This document shows positions 22,715 through 35,681 of a stretch of DNA of 64,000 nt, in pieces. The notes beneath the pieces are model-generated. The model was not told the origin of the DNA, ran no database searches, and was given only the letters and a program-made list of their open reading frames with translations. Source of the stretch: Centropus unirufus (Eukaryota; Chordata; Aves; Cuculiformes; Centropidae). The translations under genes and the position numbers were made by a program. The stretch spans positions 299,546-363,545 of the forward strand of contig VYZI01000207.1 in the NCBI GenBank assembly GCA_013397695.1, written 5' to 3'. Position 1 is the stretch's first letter. Each line of letters begins with the position of its first letter.

Positions 22715-25700
22715 ATGTTAGAATTTCCTGATATGGGTTTGTTAGCTTGACGTGCCTTTAAACGAATCCTGTGTGTAAAACTGCAGAGGACTGGGCCATT
22801 ACAGGGCCCTGCAAAATGTTCAGTGATAGAGTTTAACTCCTGCCCTTTGATTGTGTGAATCTGTGTGTGTACATACACAGCAGCAACACCCGTGCACACA
22901 AAAAGCACCTCATTAAAAACACAATATCTGAGCACTGCAATCACCCCTCTTATTACTAAGCCTTCATTATTTTGTTAAAACTAACCTGCTGTTGGTGTGT
23001 ACAATATAAATGCCCAAGTGCATTACAAAGCCTTATGAATAATTAAAGGCAAACCGTACCCCTCATCAGGAACAAATGCAGGTCCATTCGGTGCTGCATT
23101 ATCCTGGCTGGGCTCCTGGTTTGCTTTGACTTCACTACTTGTATGAATTAAGCACGCCCTTTGTAGCCCTGGAGAGTTGCCTTAGTATTGGTCTAAATGT
23201 TAAGTTATGAAAGATTAAACAAAGCCTGGCTTTCCTTGTCTCAATAGCAGCAGACGGTCACTGTAATCCCCTACTTCTGCTGGTGTCCCGGAGTGGCCCG
23301 GTGGAGCTGCTGGAGTAGCTGAGGCTGGGCATTAGGTGATTTCATAAGGTGAGGTGCTTTTAGATTCTGACAGGCATTTATCTTTGTTTTTTTGGGACAT
23401 GCTGGCTACCAAAGCTCAGGCCCAGGGAGGGATGTTTCAACTGTCACAGCAGTGGCTGTGGAAAGAATACAGGGGAAAGAAAAGTTGATGCAGCGTCATG
23501 TTGTAATTGTGACCCAAGATGAATATGAGACCAAAAGAGAAAACACGTTTTTCTCACTGTATTGACCAGTTGATAAAAGTCTATGTCCATAACTAGGGCA
23601 AAGGTATTTAGGCTGCCGGTCATTTAGAGGGTTTGGTTGTTTGTTACAGCTTTTAGATGTGACCTCGCCATGTTCTGCTGAAAATATATTTTTCCTAAGA
23701 GTTCCTCATCTTACCTTCATTTTCTTTTGCTTATTAAATCTTGGACAGTTCAAAACAAACCCCAAAATCTCTTACATCCATCCTATATTATTAAGCCAAA
23801 CATGCTGTGAAAGCTGTTTGAATATTGCTTTGGCTTGGCGACATAAATGTGATTACACTCCAGTAACGGGGAGGGAGAGAGAAATACCCCTCCAAACTGT
23901 TAGCCCTTGGGAAGGGAAACACAAAAACCTGGTGTTCTTCGTGTGCGCTCTAGAGTTTTCGATTTGCTCCCATTGACTGGGGTGATACAGTATCTGTTTC
24001 TCCCATGCCTGTGGCCATGGGTTTGTGTTTCACGTGGTGAAGTGGAAGGGTGATGCAGACACACAGCAGCCCGGTGTTGCGGGGTGCTTGGCTTCCAGGT
24101 AGATGGAGGCTTGGGCTGGCTGGCGCGGGAGGTGATTCGCTGTGGTCAGCCAAAACTCATCTCTTGCTGGTGAGTCTAGAATTGTGCGTGTGCTTGTGCT
24201 TAGCCACTCTGTTGTATACCTGTGTGTTTGTGCTGCTGCCGAGACTCCAAAGGCTTGGCAAATCCTATTTGTGTGGGAAGCTTGAGTGCAAAAAACTTGC
24301 CTAATGTACTTTATTTAAATCAATGTAATCCTGCTTAAGGCTTTTTGGAAGGCACATCTAGGTGAACAGCTTTTAAGTGAACACAGTGTCCTTCGTGTTG
24401 TCAATAAAAGGTAGTTTCATATGAAAAGGGTGTGCTTATGGTTATCTTACACAAACTTTTTGCCCTATTAAACGTGGAAGGATTCAATACTGCGTGTGCA
24501 CATCATCCTTTGTGAAATTTGTACTCAGAAGATTTAATATCTTCAATTTTACTTTTATGATCAGCAATTCTTTGAACTCCCAAACAACAAAGTGTGGATA
24601 AATTCAAATATCTATTTGAAGTCTGATTCTAAGGAGTGCTTATGGTGGGTTTGCCCTTACAATGTCAAGTTTGAGCTCTGCCTCAAAACTACAGTTTTCT
24701 AGTGGAAATGTAAATACAGGCTGAACTTCTTTTAGACACCTTGAAAAATGCTCTTGTCTCTTAAAGAGAGGGACTTTATTCCGGAGATCCTGGATATTCA
24801 AACCATGGAAATGGATCCCTGTTCACATGGACCCCGATTCAGCCACCGATCTCTCATCAGCAAAGCTTACTCCCATTTGGGAGATGCTGATCGGTGGTGG
24901 TTTAGACTCAAATATAAGATTTTTGGTAGCTGAAGCTTAATAGAATAGAGAAGGGCTAAGGAGGGTGGAAGCTGTCTGAGGTGATTTAGAGTTTTACACA
25001 AGCACATAAAGCTGCAAGCTGTCTTGTTGTGTTTGGTTTTGAAAAGCTCTTATTAACTACTTTGACATCTCACTTTTATTCTTGAACATCTGCTTTAGAT
25101 TGTTTGCCATAAAAGTGTAAGAATTAATCTTGCCCTCGTTTTTGTTATTGCTACCAGAAACCAAACTATTTGTATTGCTTCTTGTGTAGGAATTTTGGCT
25201 CTGAATTGAACTATTTTCAGAGTTGAGGAGCAAATGGATTTGTATTTTCTTTTCTTTCTCCCTCGTGCTCCCCCCAGCTTACAGGTAAAGTTAATTAAAT
25301 GATAGTTTTAAGTGCACAAAGATGTTAGACATGGCTTGTGAAACTGTTTGGGAAACTTTAATAAAGAAAAAGTTAAACTTTGCATTATTTGGCCGAATAT
25401 TATGTGCTTTAAGGGAATTCAAATGATCAGCTCGTTTTGGTTTGTTTCTGAGAAGAGCAGCTGCCCTGAGCCAGGGTAAGGCATTTGCATCGTCTCTGGA
25501 GAGCCCAGTACGTATTTTACTGTATGGAAATGATATATGAAAGTCAAAGAAAGGCAAACCTTCCTATGTGTTTAATCCTTTGATTAACAAATGCTCTTAA
25601 ATACTTGTTCCTGGGGCTTCCTTTTCCTTTGGTTGAAGCTTGTTTATGTAGTTTCCCAAGAGTGGCAAGGATCCGTGCTGAGCGATGCCTGACTCAGCCC

Positions 25701-26760
25701 TGACCTTCAGGGTGCTGCCTTCAAGTGATTTCTGTCTCCGTGTTGTGTATTATTCAATCTCAGGGCATTCTGCTGGTGTGTGTTCATCCAGTACTTATGC
25801 CAGAGCATACAGTAACCCGCCTTTCTACAATGGGAGTGTTGTTTCTGAGGCAAAACTCTTTTCTTACAAGCCTATGGCAGGAAATAGGCAGGCAGCCTCT
25901 CTAACTTATTTGAAATCTGCTGTGTGTGCTGCAGTTGCTTTCACAGCAGTCTCCGCTTTCAGAATCCGTAGCTACACTTGCTTTTTTTTTTCTAATTCGA
26001 ATGCAAGTGTTTTAGCAAAAGGGTTTACAAAGGAACAGTGAATGAGATAAAGCAGATGAGGCTTATCCTTATTTTATGCATAGATAAATAGGATTTTTCT
26101 GGGAGCCGGTGAAGTTACTGGGTGATTGTGTCACCATCTTGCTGCAGCTTCTTTCCCCAAGTGAGACTGCAGATTTTTCATGGCAGGAACCATTCCTTTT
26201 CCCTTGTTCAGAGGATGCCAGAGATGTTTCTGATTATTGGTTTCAGTAGCTGTGGCTTTGCCGCACCTTGAAGCACGGGGTAATGCGGTACGGCCATGGT
26301 AGTTCTTGGGTGTGTGGAGGGACTTTCTGCAACGCTCTCAGGATTACCCAGTGCTTACAAATGGAGTTTCTGATGCTGTGGAGCTCTGCAGGTCCTATCC
26401 AAATTGCTGCTGGAATCCAGGTCCCATACACTACTTTGGAAGCTGTTGTGTGCCTGTGGGTTTAAACATCGTTTTGATAAATGCACTTAAAGATGCAGTG
26501 CATTGTGCTTGCAGGGTCTCTCCCTGTCCCCAGAATCATCAGCTCATGTCTGTCGGTATGGTCTGCAGGCAAATGAAGAAGAAAGCCTAGAAATAAACTG
26601 CTTTCCACTTTGTTAAAGGCAGTAATTTCTAAATATATTGCTAACAGGTGTCAGTTTTCATTTAGAGTTCATCCACAAATGTAACCATAGCCCACAGATG
26701 TGAAGGCACATCATCTACCGCTAACGCCTGATGCGGCATTCTTCATTTCTGCTTTAAACT

Positions 26761-26920
26761 TCAGTTTTCCTAAATTCCTCCTTTTTATCTTTTTGTCTGT
26801 TTCTAATAATTCACTCTGTTCTCTCTTCCTGATTTTCCTATTCTGTTCATACTCTTTTTTTTTTTTTATCTGCCTTTATTGCCCTTTTCTTCATATTTTA
26901 TTTCTTTTTTTCGTCCCGGC
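26761..26920. repeat. T-rich low-complexity stretch
   Basis: Mostly T with scattered C, including a 13-T run near 26855-26867. The phenylalanine-rich open frame across it is a composition artefact. Confidence 0.8.
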
Positions 26921-27507
26921 TGCTATAAAACCTTCCCTACCTTCTTTTGCCAGACAGTTATCAACCTTTAGCGGTCCCTCCTTAAAATCCAGCTATTCAA
27001 GGAATCTCACTTTATTTCCTCTCTTTATCAGGCAGACATAAGCCATGCTGGATGTGGTGTTTTGCCTTCATCAGCATTTGTCTGGGTCTCGGCTGTATGC
27101 TCAGTGAAACAGGGAATACTCCTCTGATTTTAGACATACACAAAGTTCCTCATCTTCTACAGGTTGAGGTCAGCTTTCTCGTCAGTTTTGTTATTTTAAG
27201 CAGTCTTTCTTTTAGAATCATCCATCAAACTCTACATTCCTTAAAAATAGTGTTGTGTTTGGGAGGGGGGAAGCTGTGTTGGAGGCTCCCAGGAAAGAGC
27301 AGATAGCAAAGCACAGCAATGTGGGGTTCTTCATGAGCTCCTGTTCCACTAATAAAGAAGCTCGTTTTCGCAAGTTCCACTGTTCTCCAGGGAATCTGAT
27401 ATAATTTTCTTGCATCATGGAGGGGTCCTTACCAAAGTCACACTCATCTTTACTGCAACAGAACAGGAGCACCAGTAGATTCAGCTGTACCAAGACTTCA
27501 GCGGATG

Positions 27508-27917
27508 TCGCTGGGGAAGGGGCTGGGGAACAAGGATTATGAGGATCAGCTGGGGTTGCTCAGCCTGGAGAGGAGGAGGCTGAGGGGACACCTCATCACT
27601 GCCTCCAACTGCCTGGAAGGAGGGTGTGGAGAGGTGGGTGCTGGTCTCTTCTCCCAAGTGAAAGGTGATGGGCCAAGGGGGAATGGCCTCAAGCTGCACC
27701 AGGGCAAGTTCAGGTTGGACATAAGGAAAAAATTCTTCACCTAAAGGGTCATCACTGGCAGGGGCTGTGCAGGGAAGTGATGGAGTCCCCATCCCTGGAA
27801 GTGTTTAAAAAACAAGCAGATGAGGTGCTTAAGGGTCTGGTTTAGTGATGGGCAGGTACAGTTGAACTCAGTGATCTCAGAGGTCTTTTCCAACCTGGTG
27901 ACTCTATGATTCTATGG
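27508..27917 (+). mobile_element. CR1 LINE fragment with ORF2 end
   Basis: About 410 bp in sense orientation, from CGCTGGGGAAGGGGCTGGGG through the block encoding LERRRLRGHLITASNCLEGG to GACTCTATGATTCTATGG. It belongs to the same subfamily as 11162-11627. It is well preserved in the 3' UTR and 5'-truncated. Confidence 0.95.
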
Positions 27918-30900
27918 TCAATGAGCAGCTATTGCTGTTCTCTGGCCTCTGCTGCTGTGTCCAACCATCACTCACTGATATGTGTCATGATACACAAAGT
28001 GGCACTTTCAAATAGATTTCTGCTTCACATCCCTTTAAAAATTAGGCCCTCAATGCGGATATTTAAAACAATATTATGTTAAAGCCTTTAATCTTGTAAT
28101 TAGAATGTCTGCTGCAAGGCTTGTGCTTTGTTGATAGCCAAATCAAAATGATCCAGGCTCCAGAAGTCTGATGGTAGAGGTGTAACAAAAGTTTGCTTAA
28201 TTCTGCTTAATTCTGCGTTACTAACATAGCACACTGGGAGGTGCCGTAACAAACTGAACAGGACATGGACCTTGAGTCACCTACAGGGAAGAGTTGTCTC
28301 TGAAAAGTGGGAAGAACCTGGGGTTGTACCCCGAGAAGGGTGCTGTTGAGCTCTCTGGAAGCCACAGAGGAGGAAGAAGAATGTGTGAGTTGACAGGGAG
28401 GTTTGCAAAGGCAGTTGGCACTCCCAGGGTGTCCAAATACTGCATAGCAGCCGGTTCATGACATGGCTCTTCAGTCAAGCTGAAAGTGGTCAAACAGATA
28501 CCACGTGCAGGGTAGAGGTCCTGGGAACCAGAGCAAAAGGTGCAGATGCAGTTGAACAACTGCGAATGGCACACAGGATTGCACAAAAACAAGTGAACAC
28601 GGAGGATCTGAGACTGAGTTGGGAGCAAGATTGGGAAACGAGTGCTGAAAACCAAGAGGGGGGGGCCCATGGGCTTATTTGTTGCATGAAAAATGCAGTC
28701 ACGTTTTAATTCTTGGTTTCAAGGAACGTTGCTGTTCTTGTACCAGCCTGTCCTTTCGAACAGTGTAGGGGATTTTGAGCAAAGCTTGGCAGTTCCTGTC
28801 AGAGCTCTGGAGGCTCCCCTGAAAACAAGCGAGTGACTCGTTGCAGCAAACATCCAGACTATCTCCTGAATCCTAACAGGGCTCCAGCAGCCAGGGCTGG
28901 AGAGGACAGCACCGCCTGGGCACCGTGATGCATTGATGTGAAGAAAGGGCACCAGGCTTTGCTGTGTAAAGAGTAGCCACAATTCCTGGTACTGGCTCTG
29001 ACTCAGAAGAACTGTATGTTGGTGCGTTAGATGGACACAGGCTTTCTTTGGAGAGATTAGAGAAATGGAGCTTTTTTGGCAGGAGCTTAAAGATAACTCT
29101 GGTTGGGTAATCACTTGTATCAAAAAGTTGTAAAGGAGAATTTTGGAGGCAAGGAGAACTGTTGGTGTGTTTCAGCCCATGTCACTTCGTGGTTTGTTTC
29201 CCAGGTACCTGTTTGCGTGTAACAAATCACATCTCTGTGTCTTTGTTCACAGCTGCTTTGGTGCTGTTGATCTCTCTTTTTGTGCCATTCCTAAAGAAAG
29301 CACCTCTTTTGGATGTTTTGACATTCAAAACTCAAATGAATTTGCTGGGGAGGGGGAAAAAAAGTCTGAATTTAGTCAGGTTGTTACAAGGCATCTGTAA
29401 GTGTCTGCCCCAGAGAGCGGGAGGTATGTGTCAGTCTTACATCTCTTGTCCTGCCACGTGTGGTCACATTCTGGGTTTGAGATTGAGAGGAAATCTTGAT
29501 TTTGTTGGTTTCTGTCAGATCATTTGTCCTCTTTCGCTCCCGGGGTATCTGCCCAGCACTTTTCATAATTAAGTAAAGAAGGCAGATTTATTGTTGGTTT
29601 TCAATAGCAGACAAAAGAGCAGTTGGTTTCAGATACTTAAGTCTTTGGAAAAGCCTCAGTGGCGTAGGAATTTTAGGTTAAGGAATGGAATTACGTGTTT
29701 TAGTTTGACATTCTTTGTGTTTATTTAAAAAAGCTGTGGAAGACGGGGAGGGTAAAGGTTAAAACAATATTAACAGAGCCCTCCAAATCTATCAGTTTCA
29801 TTCTCCTTTTCCTGAGTATCGCTGTAGTCACAGTAAGTAGATCATCAGAATGAGAAAGCTACGTTAGCATTGCTGACACGGGTTTGTCGATAATGGATTG
29901 GGAGGGTGAAAACTGGGGGGAAGAAAGAAAAATGAAAAATACACCCAAACGCAACCCGTCTTTTGGCTCAGACCACATTGCCTAAAATGTTTCTATTGAT
30001 ATTGTTCTGTAAGAAATTCTGTTAACGTGAAATCTTTCCACAACCTGAATTCTTGTTGTGAGCTTAGCAGTAATTTCCTAAGGCTGCTTATACTGAAAAA
30101 TTCAAGGCATTTCTGGTTTTGTTTTAACATTCACTTGAAAGCATTTTGATAATTACACACTCAGATCATGGTGTATCAAAAAGGGTCTTTGTGAGCCTTT
30201 CCATTGCGCCGCATCTGATGGAAGTGATGCTCGGGGTGTGTTTTGGCAGCATCGTGCCCTGGCATCCCAGTTATGCCTGGCTGTGTGCTCCTTACTCCAG
30301 GCTGGGGAGGGCGACCTGATGGTGAAGCCAGTTAAATAAAAATAACATTGCTGCAAACTGACTTAATGAAACTTAGCGTATAAATATTGCTATTTCTGTA
30401 CATGTGCTGCTTTCTGGTGGTGTGGTGATAGGAGACCTGAGTAAGTTTCTAAGCAGAGAGAAAACCAAAAAAGCAAGGAGATTGGCTGCATCATCTGGTC
30501 CAGCCGCTTCCAGTACAGAAACATGCTTTGTCTGGACAAGTTTTAATGACCCCAATCTCTGGCTTCTGTCTCTTGCCTGGGGATGTTTTTGTGGCATAGT
30601 TGTTCCTCCTCTTTCCCCTAGTAGTGCATTTTTGGTGTCAGTCTCCTTTCTCCTCCTGCCCGACACTTGAGAGATGTTGGAGAAGATTGTCTGTTGTTGT
30701 TTCTTTTTGCTGCTGAGAGAACGAGGCAGAGGAAGGCGATGGTCTTTTGGAGACAAGGAAAGGGATGGGTGTCGGGATGGGAACAACTGTGAACGCTGCA
30801 CCTTGAGCTCATATTTCTGGACTTTGTAGGCTAAAATAACTCCTTTCTGCTCACAGCCCTACCTGGCTTTTGCCAAGAGTCCCTCCTCTACCCCTGTGTG

Positions 30901-32399
30901 AGAGCTGTACTGATCAACTGGTCGGAGAGCTGTGACTTTTCCTAAAAGGACTCTGCTTTTCGGTTAAAAAGCTCTTTGGCACTGCAAGGGGAGCTCTTCT
31001 CTGATAGAATCCTGGGGTTGTTTTACTTCTTCATGCCTTGTTGTATCACATAAAAATTGGCCACTGCTGTTGTTTCTTATTATTTAAACTGAGAGGTGTC
31101 TCAAACAGTGGAAAGCAGGGTGAGAAGTAAATCCGCTGGTTGGTTTTATTTGTAATGCAAAGACATTATCTATCCCCTTCCAAATTTAATCCTGTATTTC
31201 TCTCCTAGAACGATGAAGTATATGAATGGAAAGTGAGTTGCTCACAAATCCATTGCTGTGTAGTCTTTTACGTAGAGTCATCAGGATAAGCAAATGCCTG
31301 CCTTCTAATTACCAGTGTTTTGTGGTTCCATACATTCCAAAGTGTAATAGACAGCTACAGGGCCTAAAATAATCCTGTAGAAAACACTCGGATGCCACAA
31401 AGATAGGGGAAAGGAGACAGGAAAATCTGTTGTCTGTGTTCCTGGAAGCCTTTTTGAACTCCGTTTGGACACTGTCGGCTTCTTTTATCCAAACATTACA
31501 GCATCCAAGGGGAATTAGAAATGCTTACCCGTGACCACAGCGTCAGAGCTTAGGTTTGTCAGGAGAAAGCAATGCAAACGCAGGACCTTGGACCCCCTGC
31601 TTTCATATTTTGGTTTTAGCATGCTGATAAATGGCTCCTAATGCTGGAAAGAAGCAAAGCTGTCTAGGTGAAATACAGGAAATTTAAAAATCTTGCCTCA
31701 TAGCCAGGAAGTGGTTTTTTGGATCTGTAAAAGTGCTGTGTAAGTTCTAAGTAAGAGTGCTGGTCTCTTGTGATGTCTCCGAAGTTACACAACAGCTTCC
31801 CTTTTATACCAGTCTTTTATGAAATGGCTGGGGACCGCTCAAGGCAAAGACAAAATTGAACTTAAATGGCTTTTAACTGAGATAATATTTTTCAAATTCA
31901 GCTTTTTAACTTCAATGTTTGATGTAAATGCACCTTATCCCAACATCAGTGGAATCAGGAAAGGTAGCACCTTTCCTAAGGCAAGTTTTCCTATGTTTCC
32001 ATTCCAACCTTTTTTACCTGGTCTGTCCCCTGTGCTTGAGCAGCCTTTAGCCCCTTGCAGGTGGGAATGTATGTTGTAACTTCTGCTTCCATTTAACCCT
32101 TCCCCAAATTAGGGCAGATTACAAGCCAGTTTATAGGGAAAAGCCTTTACCTAAGGGCCAGATAGTGATACGGCAGGAAAAACAGCCTGTAGTAGGGAGT
32201 TTTCCCATTGCTAAGTGGAACGTAATCCATGTTGCCAAAGGCCATCAACTAAAGTTGTGATTTTGAGAAATTAAGACAACTGAGCTGTCACTCAAGGCCA
32301 AAAGGTGTGGGTCTGCTGGCTGGGCACGAAGCAGCACGGTCATTTTGTCATGCAAAAGTTCTTAACCACTTGCAAAATGTAGGTGAGAAAGGTGTAGGA

Positions 32400-32690
32400 G
32401 GGAGCCAACGCTTTGAAGCTGATCTTGATGAACCAGAAATGGGCTGCCAATACTTCATGGTGAGGACAGTTAACTATTGGAACAACTTGCCTAGAGGATG
32501 TACCTGGACCCTTGTGACTTGAAATCTTTAAGTCTAGGCTGGTGCCTCTCAAAATAAAGTGCTTTGGCTCCACTGCCAGTCCTTGGGCTTCGTACAGGAG
32601 CACAGCATGTCCTGGCTGATGCTGGGCATGAGGTCAGACCAGCTCAAAGATGGACAATTCGATATGAGGCTCCTCTTCTGATGTTCTAAT
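32400..32690 (+). mobile_element. ancient CR1-type LINE 3' fragment
   Basis: The core GTTAACTATTGGAACAACTT, CCTAGAGGATGT, TTGAAATCTTTAAGTCTAGG and GAGGTCAGACCAGCTCAAAG resembles the 3' region of older CR1 lineages found across turtles, crocodilians and birds. It is not the young avian type. It is strongly diverged. The tip is lost. Confidence 0.6.
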
Positions 32691-33760
32691 TCTCTCTGAG
32701 GCACCACAGGGCATTGTTTTTTTTTAATACCACAGCTTATGGAAAGGTCCTGGTGTCTTCCCCACGATGTGTTCACCAGTGCCCACTGTGTACAGCTGAT
32801 GTGCTGGCCTCAGCCTCCCCACCATCCATAGGCAGCTCCCTCACAGTTACTGGTTGGGCATCTGGGAGTAAATGGCCATTACAATCCCTTCTGACCTCTG
32901 GCACCTTGGGAACCCCACCAAGAGAGGAAGACAAATGAAACATTTTTGTCCTATCCTCCCAGGAGTTTCCAGAGATGGGCATCTGTAGCAGCATAAATGG
33001 TGCTGGCAAAAAAGACTTTGAGGAGCCTGGTCTGTTTGTCAGGAACCTTCCCATGTCTCTTGGCTACGATTGGCAGAAGTTGCTCTTGTTAAAAAGTGTT
33101 AGGAATGCACCAGTGGCAACTCCACTAACAGCAAGCAGCTGTTCTGGTGATGCCCTCCAGAGATGTGGCTCCTGCAATCTGAGCTGCTCCCTTTTTCCAC
33201 ACATTTGTAATTTCCCAAAATATTTTTCATGGTTTCGATCTTTGCCTGAAACTGAATTTTCTTTTCTATGGCTGGAACAAAATTCCTCCGGATTTGGAAA
33301 GACTAAGACTCTTTCACTCACCAGATGAGGGTGTAAAAAGTTGGGATGTCTTTCCTTTTGGTTTCATTAGCAATGCAAATATTTTTAGAACTTTATAAAG
33401 TCTTAATTAAACATTAATCTCTTTTAATGGGTGTTAGGGTACCCACATGAATGTCATTGCAAAGTAAATATTTCCTGAACTTGAATAGATTGTGAATTGA
33501 CAACTTCTAGGAATGCAAAAACACCCTGTGTTTATATCTTAAAATATCCAGAAGGGACATCAAAACTGCATTTTTTAACCTTTCTTTTCCTATTTTTTTT
33601 TGTTTATAAATGCGTGGTGCCTGGTTTTCATGTTGCAGCAATAGAATGAACAGGATGCTGACTAGGAAAGTTGGAGCAACTCATGGTTGACTTAACAACT
33701 TAATTCACCACGTTTTTCCTCCAGGGCCTGCCACGTAGCAGTGTTAGCAGCAGCCCCACC

Positions 33761-34138
33761 AGAATCATAGAATCACTAGGCTGGAAAAGACCTTTGAGGT
33801 TATAGAATCATAGAATGCCTTGGGCTGGAAGGGACCCACAAGGATCGTCAAGCCCAACTGCTGTCCCTGCATAGGACAGCCCCAACGTTCACACCCTGAG
33901 TCTTATCCAAATGCTTTGTGAATGTTGTCAGGCCTGCTGCCATGACTCTGGGGAGCTGTTCCAGGGCTCCACCACCCTCTTGGAAAAGAACCTTCTCTTC
34001 ATACCCAACCTAACTGTCCCCTGTCACATCTTCCTGCAGTTCCCTTGGGTCCTAGCATTGGTCACCAGAGAGAAGAGATGATAGAGTCCAACCATGCAGT
34101 CCACCACCAGGCTCCTGAGCAATGCTGAAAAGGCCAGA
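33761..34138 (-). mobile_element. CR1 LINE 3' fragment interrupted by a second CR1 (outer element)
   Basis: The first 40 bases (AGAATCATAGAATCACTAGG then GGAAAAGACCTTTGAGGT) are a CR1 3' tip. The expected continuation (a GAGTCCAACC-type segment) appears only at 34081, after about 280 bases of another CR1. The outer copy therefore appears split at 33800/34081. The right part (to about 34138) is diverged. Confidence 0.6.
33801..34080 (-). mobile_element. CR1 LINE 3' fragment nested in another CR1 (inner element)
   Basis: On + it begins TATAGAATCATAGAATGCCT followed by GGGCTGGAAGGGACCCACAA, a CR1 tip type different from its host. It runs through GGGGAGCTGTTCCAGGGCTC to TGGTCACCAGAGAGAAGAGA. The orientation matches the outer element. 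I see no obvious target-site duplication, as is usual for CR1. Confidence 0.85.
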
Positions 34139-34317
34139 ACCATCTGATTTCATCACACACACGGGGCCATTTCAGTGGAAAACTTCATCCACTGATATTT
34201 CCATAGAGACCAGCCTAGATCCATGATAGTGCTTCTCAAGGACCTAGGCTTTCCATTTTCTTAGCTGTTTTCTGCAACTCTCGATCCAGAAATAGCTATT
34301 CTCCAAATTCAGAAAGG

Positions 34318-34384
34318 TCACTTATTAAATTCATTAGCATGAATTCATGTTAATTAATTGATTAATTCATTAATTTCATTAACA
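34318..34384. repeat. TTAAT/CATTAA-rich low-complexity stretch
   Basis: Repeated TTAATTAATTGATTAATTC and CATTAATTTCATTAAC words about 1.2 kb upstream of the second MNAT1 exon. Confidence 0.75.
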
Positions 34385-35529
34385 GCTTTACCTTTCTACT
34401 GACTTTTCCCCCCCTCTTTAGTTAATTTTAACCCAGTGTCTCACGTCAGGAGCCGCTTGGGTTCCGCTTGAGGCAGTAGATGCTTGCCTGAGTGACCCCA
34501 GGGAAGCTCAGCTCAGTAAGTGATCACCAGTGGGACTCAGGCTTCCACACGGCGTTACAGCGTGGAAAGCTTCCAATCTCCTGTTGCAGACAAAATGTCT
34601 ACAAAAACAATGCTGCTACTTTCCTAAATTCCTACGTCTTGCAGATGGGAAGCTCGCATCCTACAGGAGAAGCCAAGGCAGTTTCGGGGGAGCTCACAGT
34701 GCTCCTGTCTTTTTGCTGCTGCTGCTAATTCTTGTGAGCACCATAGAATACAGTAGAAAATTGAAACTGTGTGAAAGATCAACAAATCGGTGTAGAATGT
34801 CACGCAGCAACATCTGTTAACTCTGGCTCCATGTCGTATCCTCCTGACCCCTCCTTCCCAGCCACAAGTCTCCTGTTTTGTGAGAGCTCGGAGTGATAGG
34901 GACTTGGGGGGGCGGTGTGTGTCTGTGTGGAATGTCGAGCTGTTTCTCAGCGGTCTGAAGAGCTTGCAAAAGTACCATCTGGAATGAAAGTTTTATGTTT
35001 GTGTGTTTCTGTATCTTTAGTTATGAAACAGATGGGAATTTGCTGAATGAATTAATTGTATTGTGCTGTAAAAGGCTGTCCTGAGAGCCATTACATGTGG
35101 GAGCTTACAGAGCCTGCAGAGAGAAATGAAAGCGGCTTCCCTTTCTAATTAAGGCTTTCAGGAAACCATTGATTACAGAATCAACTAGGGCTGCTCAGAG
35201 ACATTTGTTTGATAATGCTTCTGATAAACGAAGGTTTTGCCTAATAATTATTTTACTAGTGACACTGGAAGCAGCTGCACTCTCTGACGGTAAGCCTGCC
35301 TCAATAAAACTTTCCCCTTCCCTTCCTACCTTGTCCAAACAGTTGTAGCTAATGAAACACTGCTTCCAAACTGTACATCCCAGTAAAAAATGGAGATCAT
35401 GAAGGAGTGAGTGATATAATAGATGGTGTGTTCTTAATGGGATGATCTTTGTCTGGACTAGGTTAATGGTAGAAGCTTGTTCTTGCATTTAACAGTCAAA
35501 ACAAACCCTTGACCCAGTACTTAGAAATG

Positions 35530-35553
35530 TTTTACTGTGATTTTATTGAACAG
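35530..35553 (+). other. splice acceptor of the second MNAT1 exon
   Basis: A T-rich tract ends GAACAG, followed by GGT CAG, the first two codons of the exon. TACTGTGAT about 20 bases upstream is a weak branch-point candidate. The pyrimidine tract is interrupted by purines, so the acceptor is of moderate strength by eye. Confidence 0.88.
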
Positions 35554-35675
35554 GGTCAGCCTATTTCGCTAGCTCCCATGCAAAAGCTCGAAGAAGCCTT
35601 GTACGAGTATCAGCCTCTGCAAGTGGAGACGCACGGGCCAGAAGTTCCAGAGCCTGAAATGCTGGGAAGTCTGGG
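35554..35675 (+). CDS. MNAT1: MNAT1 penultimate coding exon (MAT1, roughly residues 230-270)
   Basis: The exon is 122 bp: 40 full codons plus GG, the first two bases of a glycine codon completed by the next exon (phase 0 entry, phase 2 exit). It follows a T-rich tract ending GAACAG and is followed by the canonical donor GTAAGT. The translation begins GQPISLAPMQKLEEALYEYQ and ends PEMLGSLG. It joins in frame to the exon at 4089-4214 across a 31.3-kb intron. It encodes part of the C-terminal MAT1 region known to bind and activate CDK7-cyclin H. Several substitutions relative to human, as remembered, lie in the second half (for example Q to E and L to P around the PEVPEPEM segment), while the LEEALYEYQPLQ core is kept. 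The last coding exon, which should encode about 40 residues including a conserved leucine-asparagine-histidine start, was not found downstream in the window. Confidence 0.96.
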
Positions 35676-35681
35676 GTAAGT
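35676..35681 (+). other. splice donor after the second MNAT1 exon
   Basis: GTAAGT is a perfect donor consensus after CTGGG. Splitting the glycine codon here gives the phase-2 junction expected from the MAT1 protein sequence, where glycine-tyrosine follows leucine. Confidence 0.92.

Larger units (their letters stand above)
4215..35553 (+). other. MNAT1: MNAT1 intron, complete, 31.3 kb
   Basis: The intron is bounded by GTAAGA and ACAG and joins the two recognised exons in phase 0. It carries the CR1, simple-repeat and other elements listed separately. Stretches without any recognised content are 4221-5191, 5703-8889, 9101-10471, 10536-11161, 11628-15269, 16426-20082, 20101-21488, 21681-22146, 22715-26760, 26921-27507, 27918-32399, 32691-33760, 34139-34317 and 34385-35529. 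They are ordinary AT-leaning avian intron with short random open frames. I see no promoter, CpG island or structural RNA I could defend. Confidence 0.85.

Noticed and set aside
24810..24902. Inverted CCACCGAT and ATCGGTGG words
   Set aside because: The 8-bp arms lie far apart with only weak extra pairing between them.
25685..26041. 118-codon serine-rich open frame
   Set aside because: No known motif, no codon or splice support; treated as chance.
26700..27041. 113-codon phenylalanine-rich frame
   Set aside because: A product of T-rich low-complexity sequence.
28281..29123. Two minus-strand frames of about 130 codons in a row
   Set aside because: They do not resemble each other or a known protein, and no repeat or retroviral motif was recognised.
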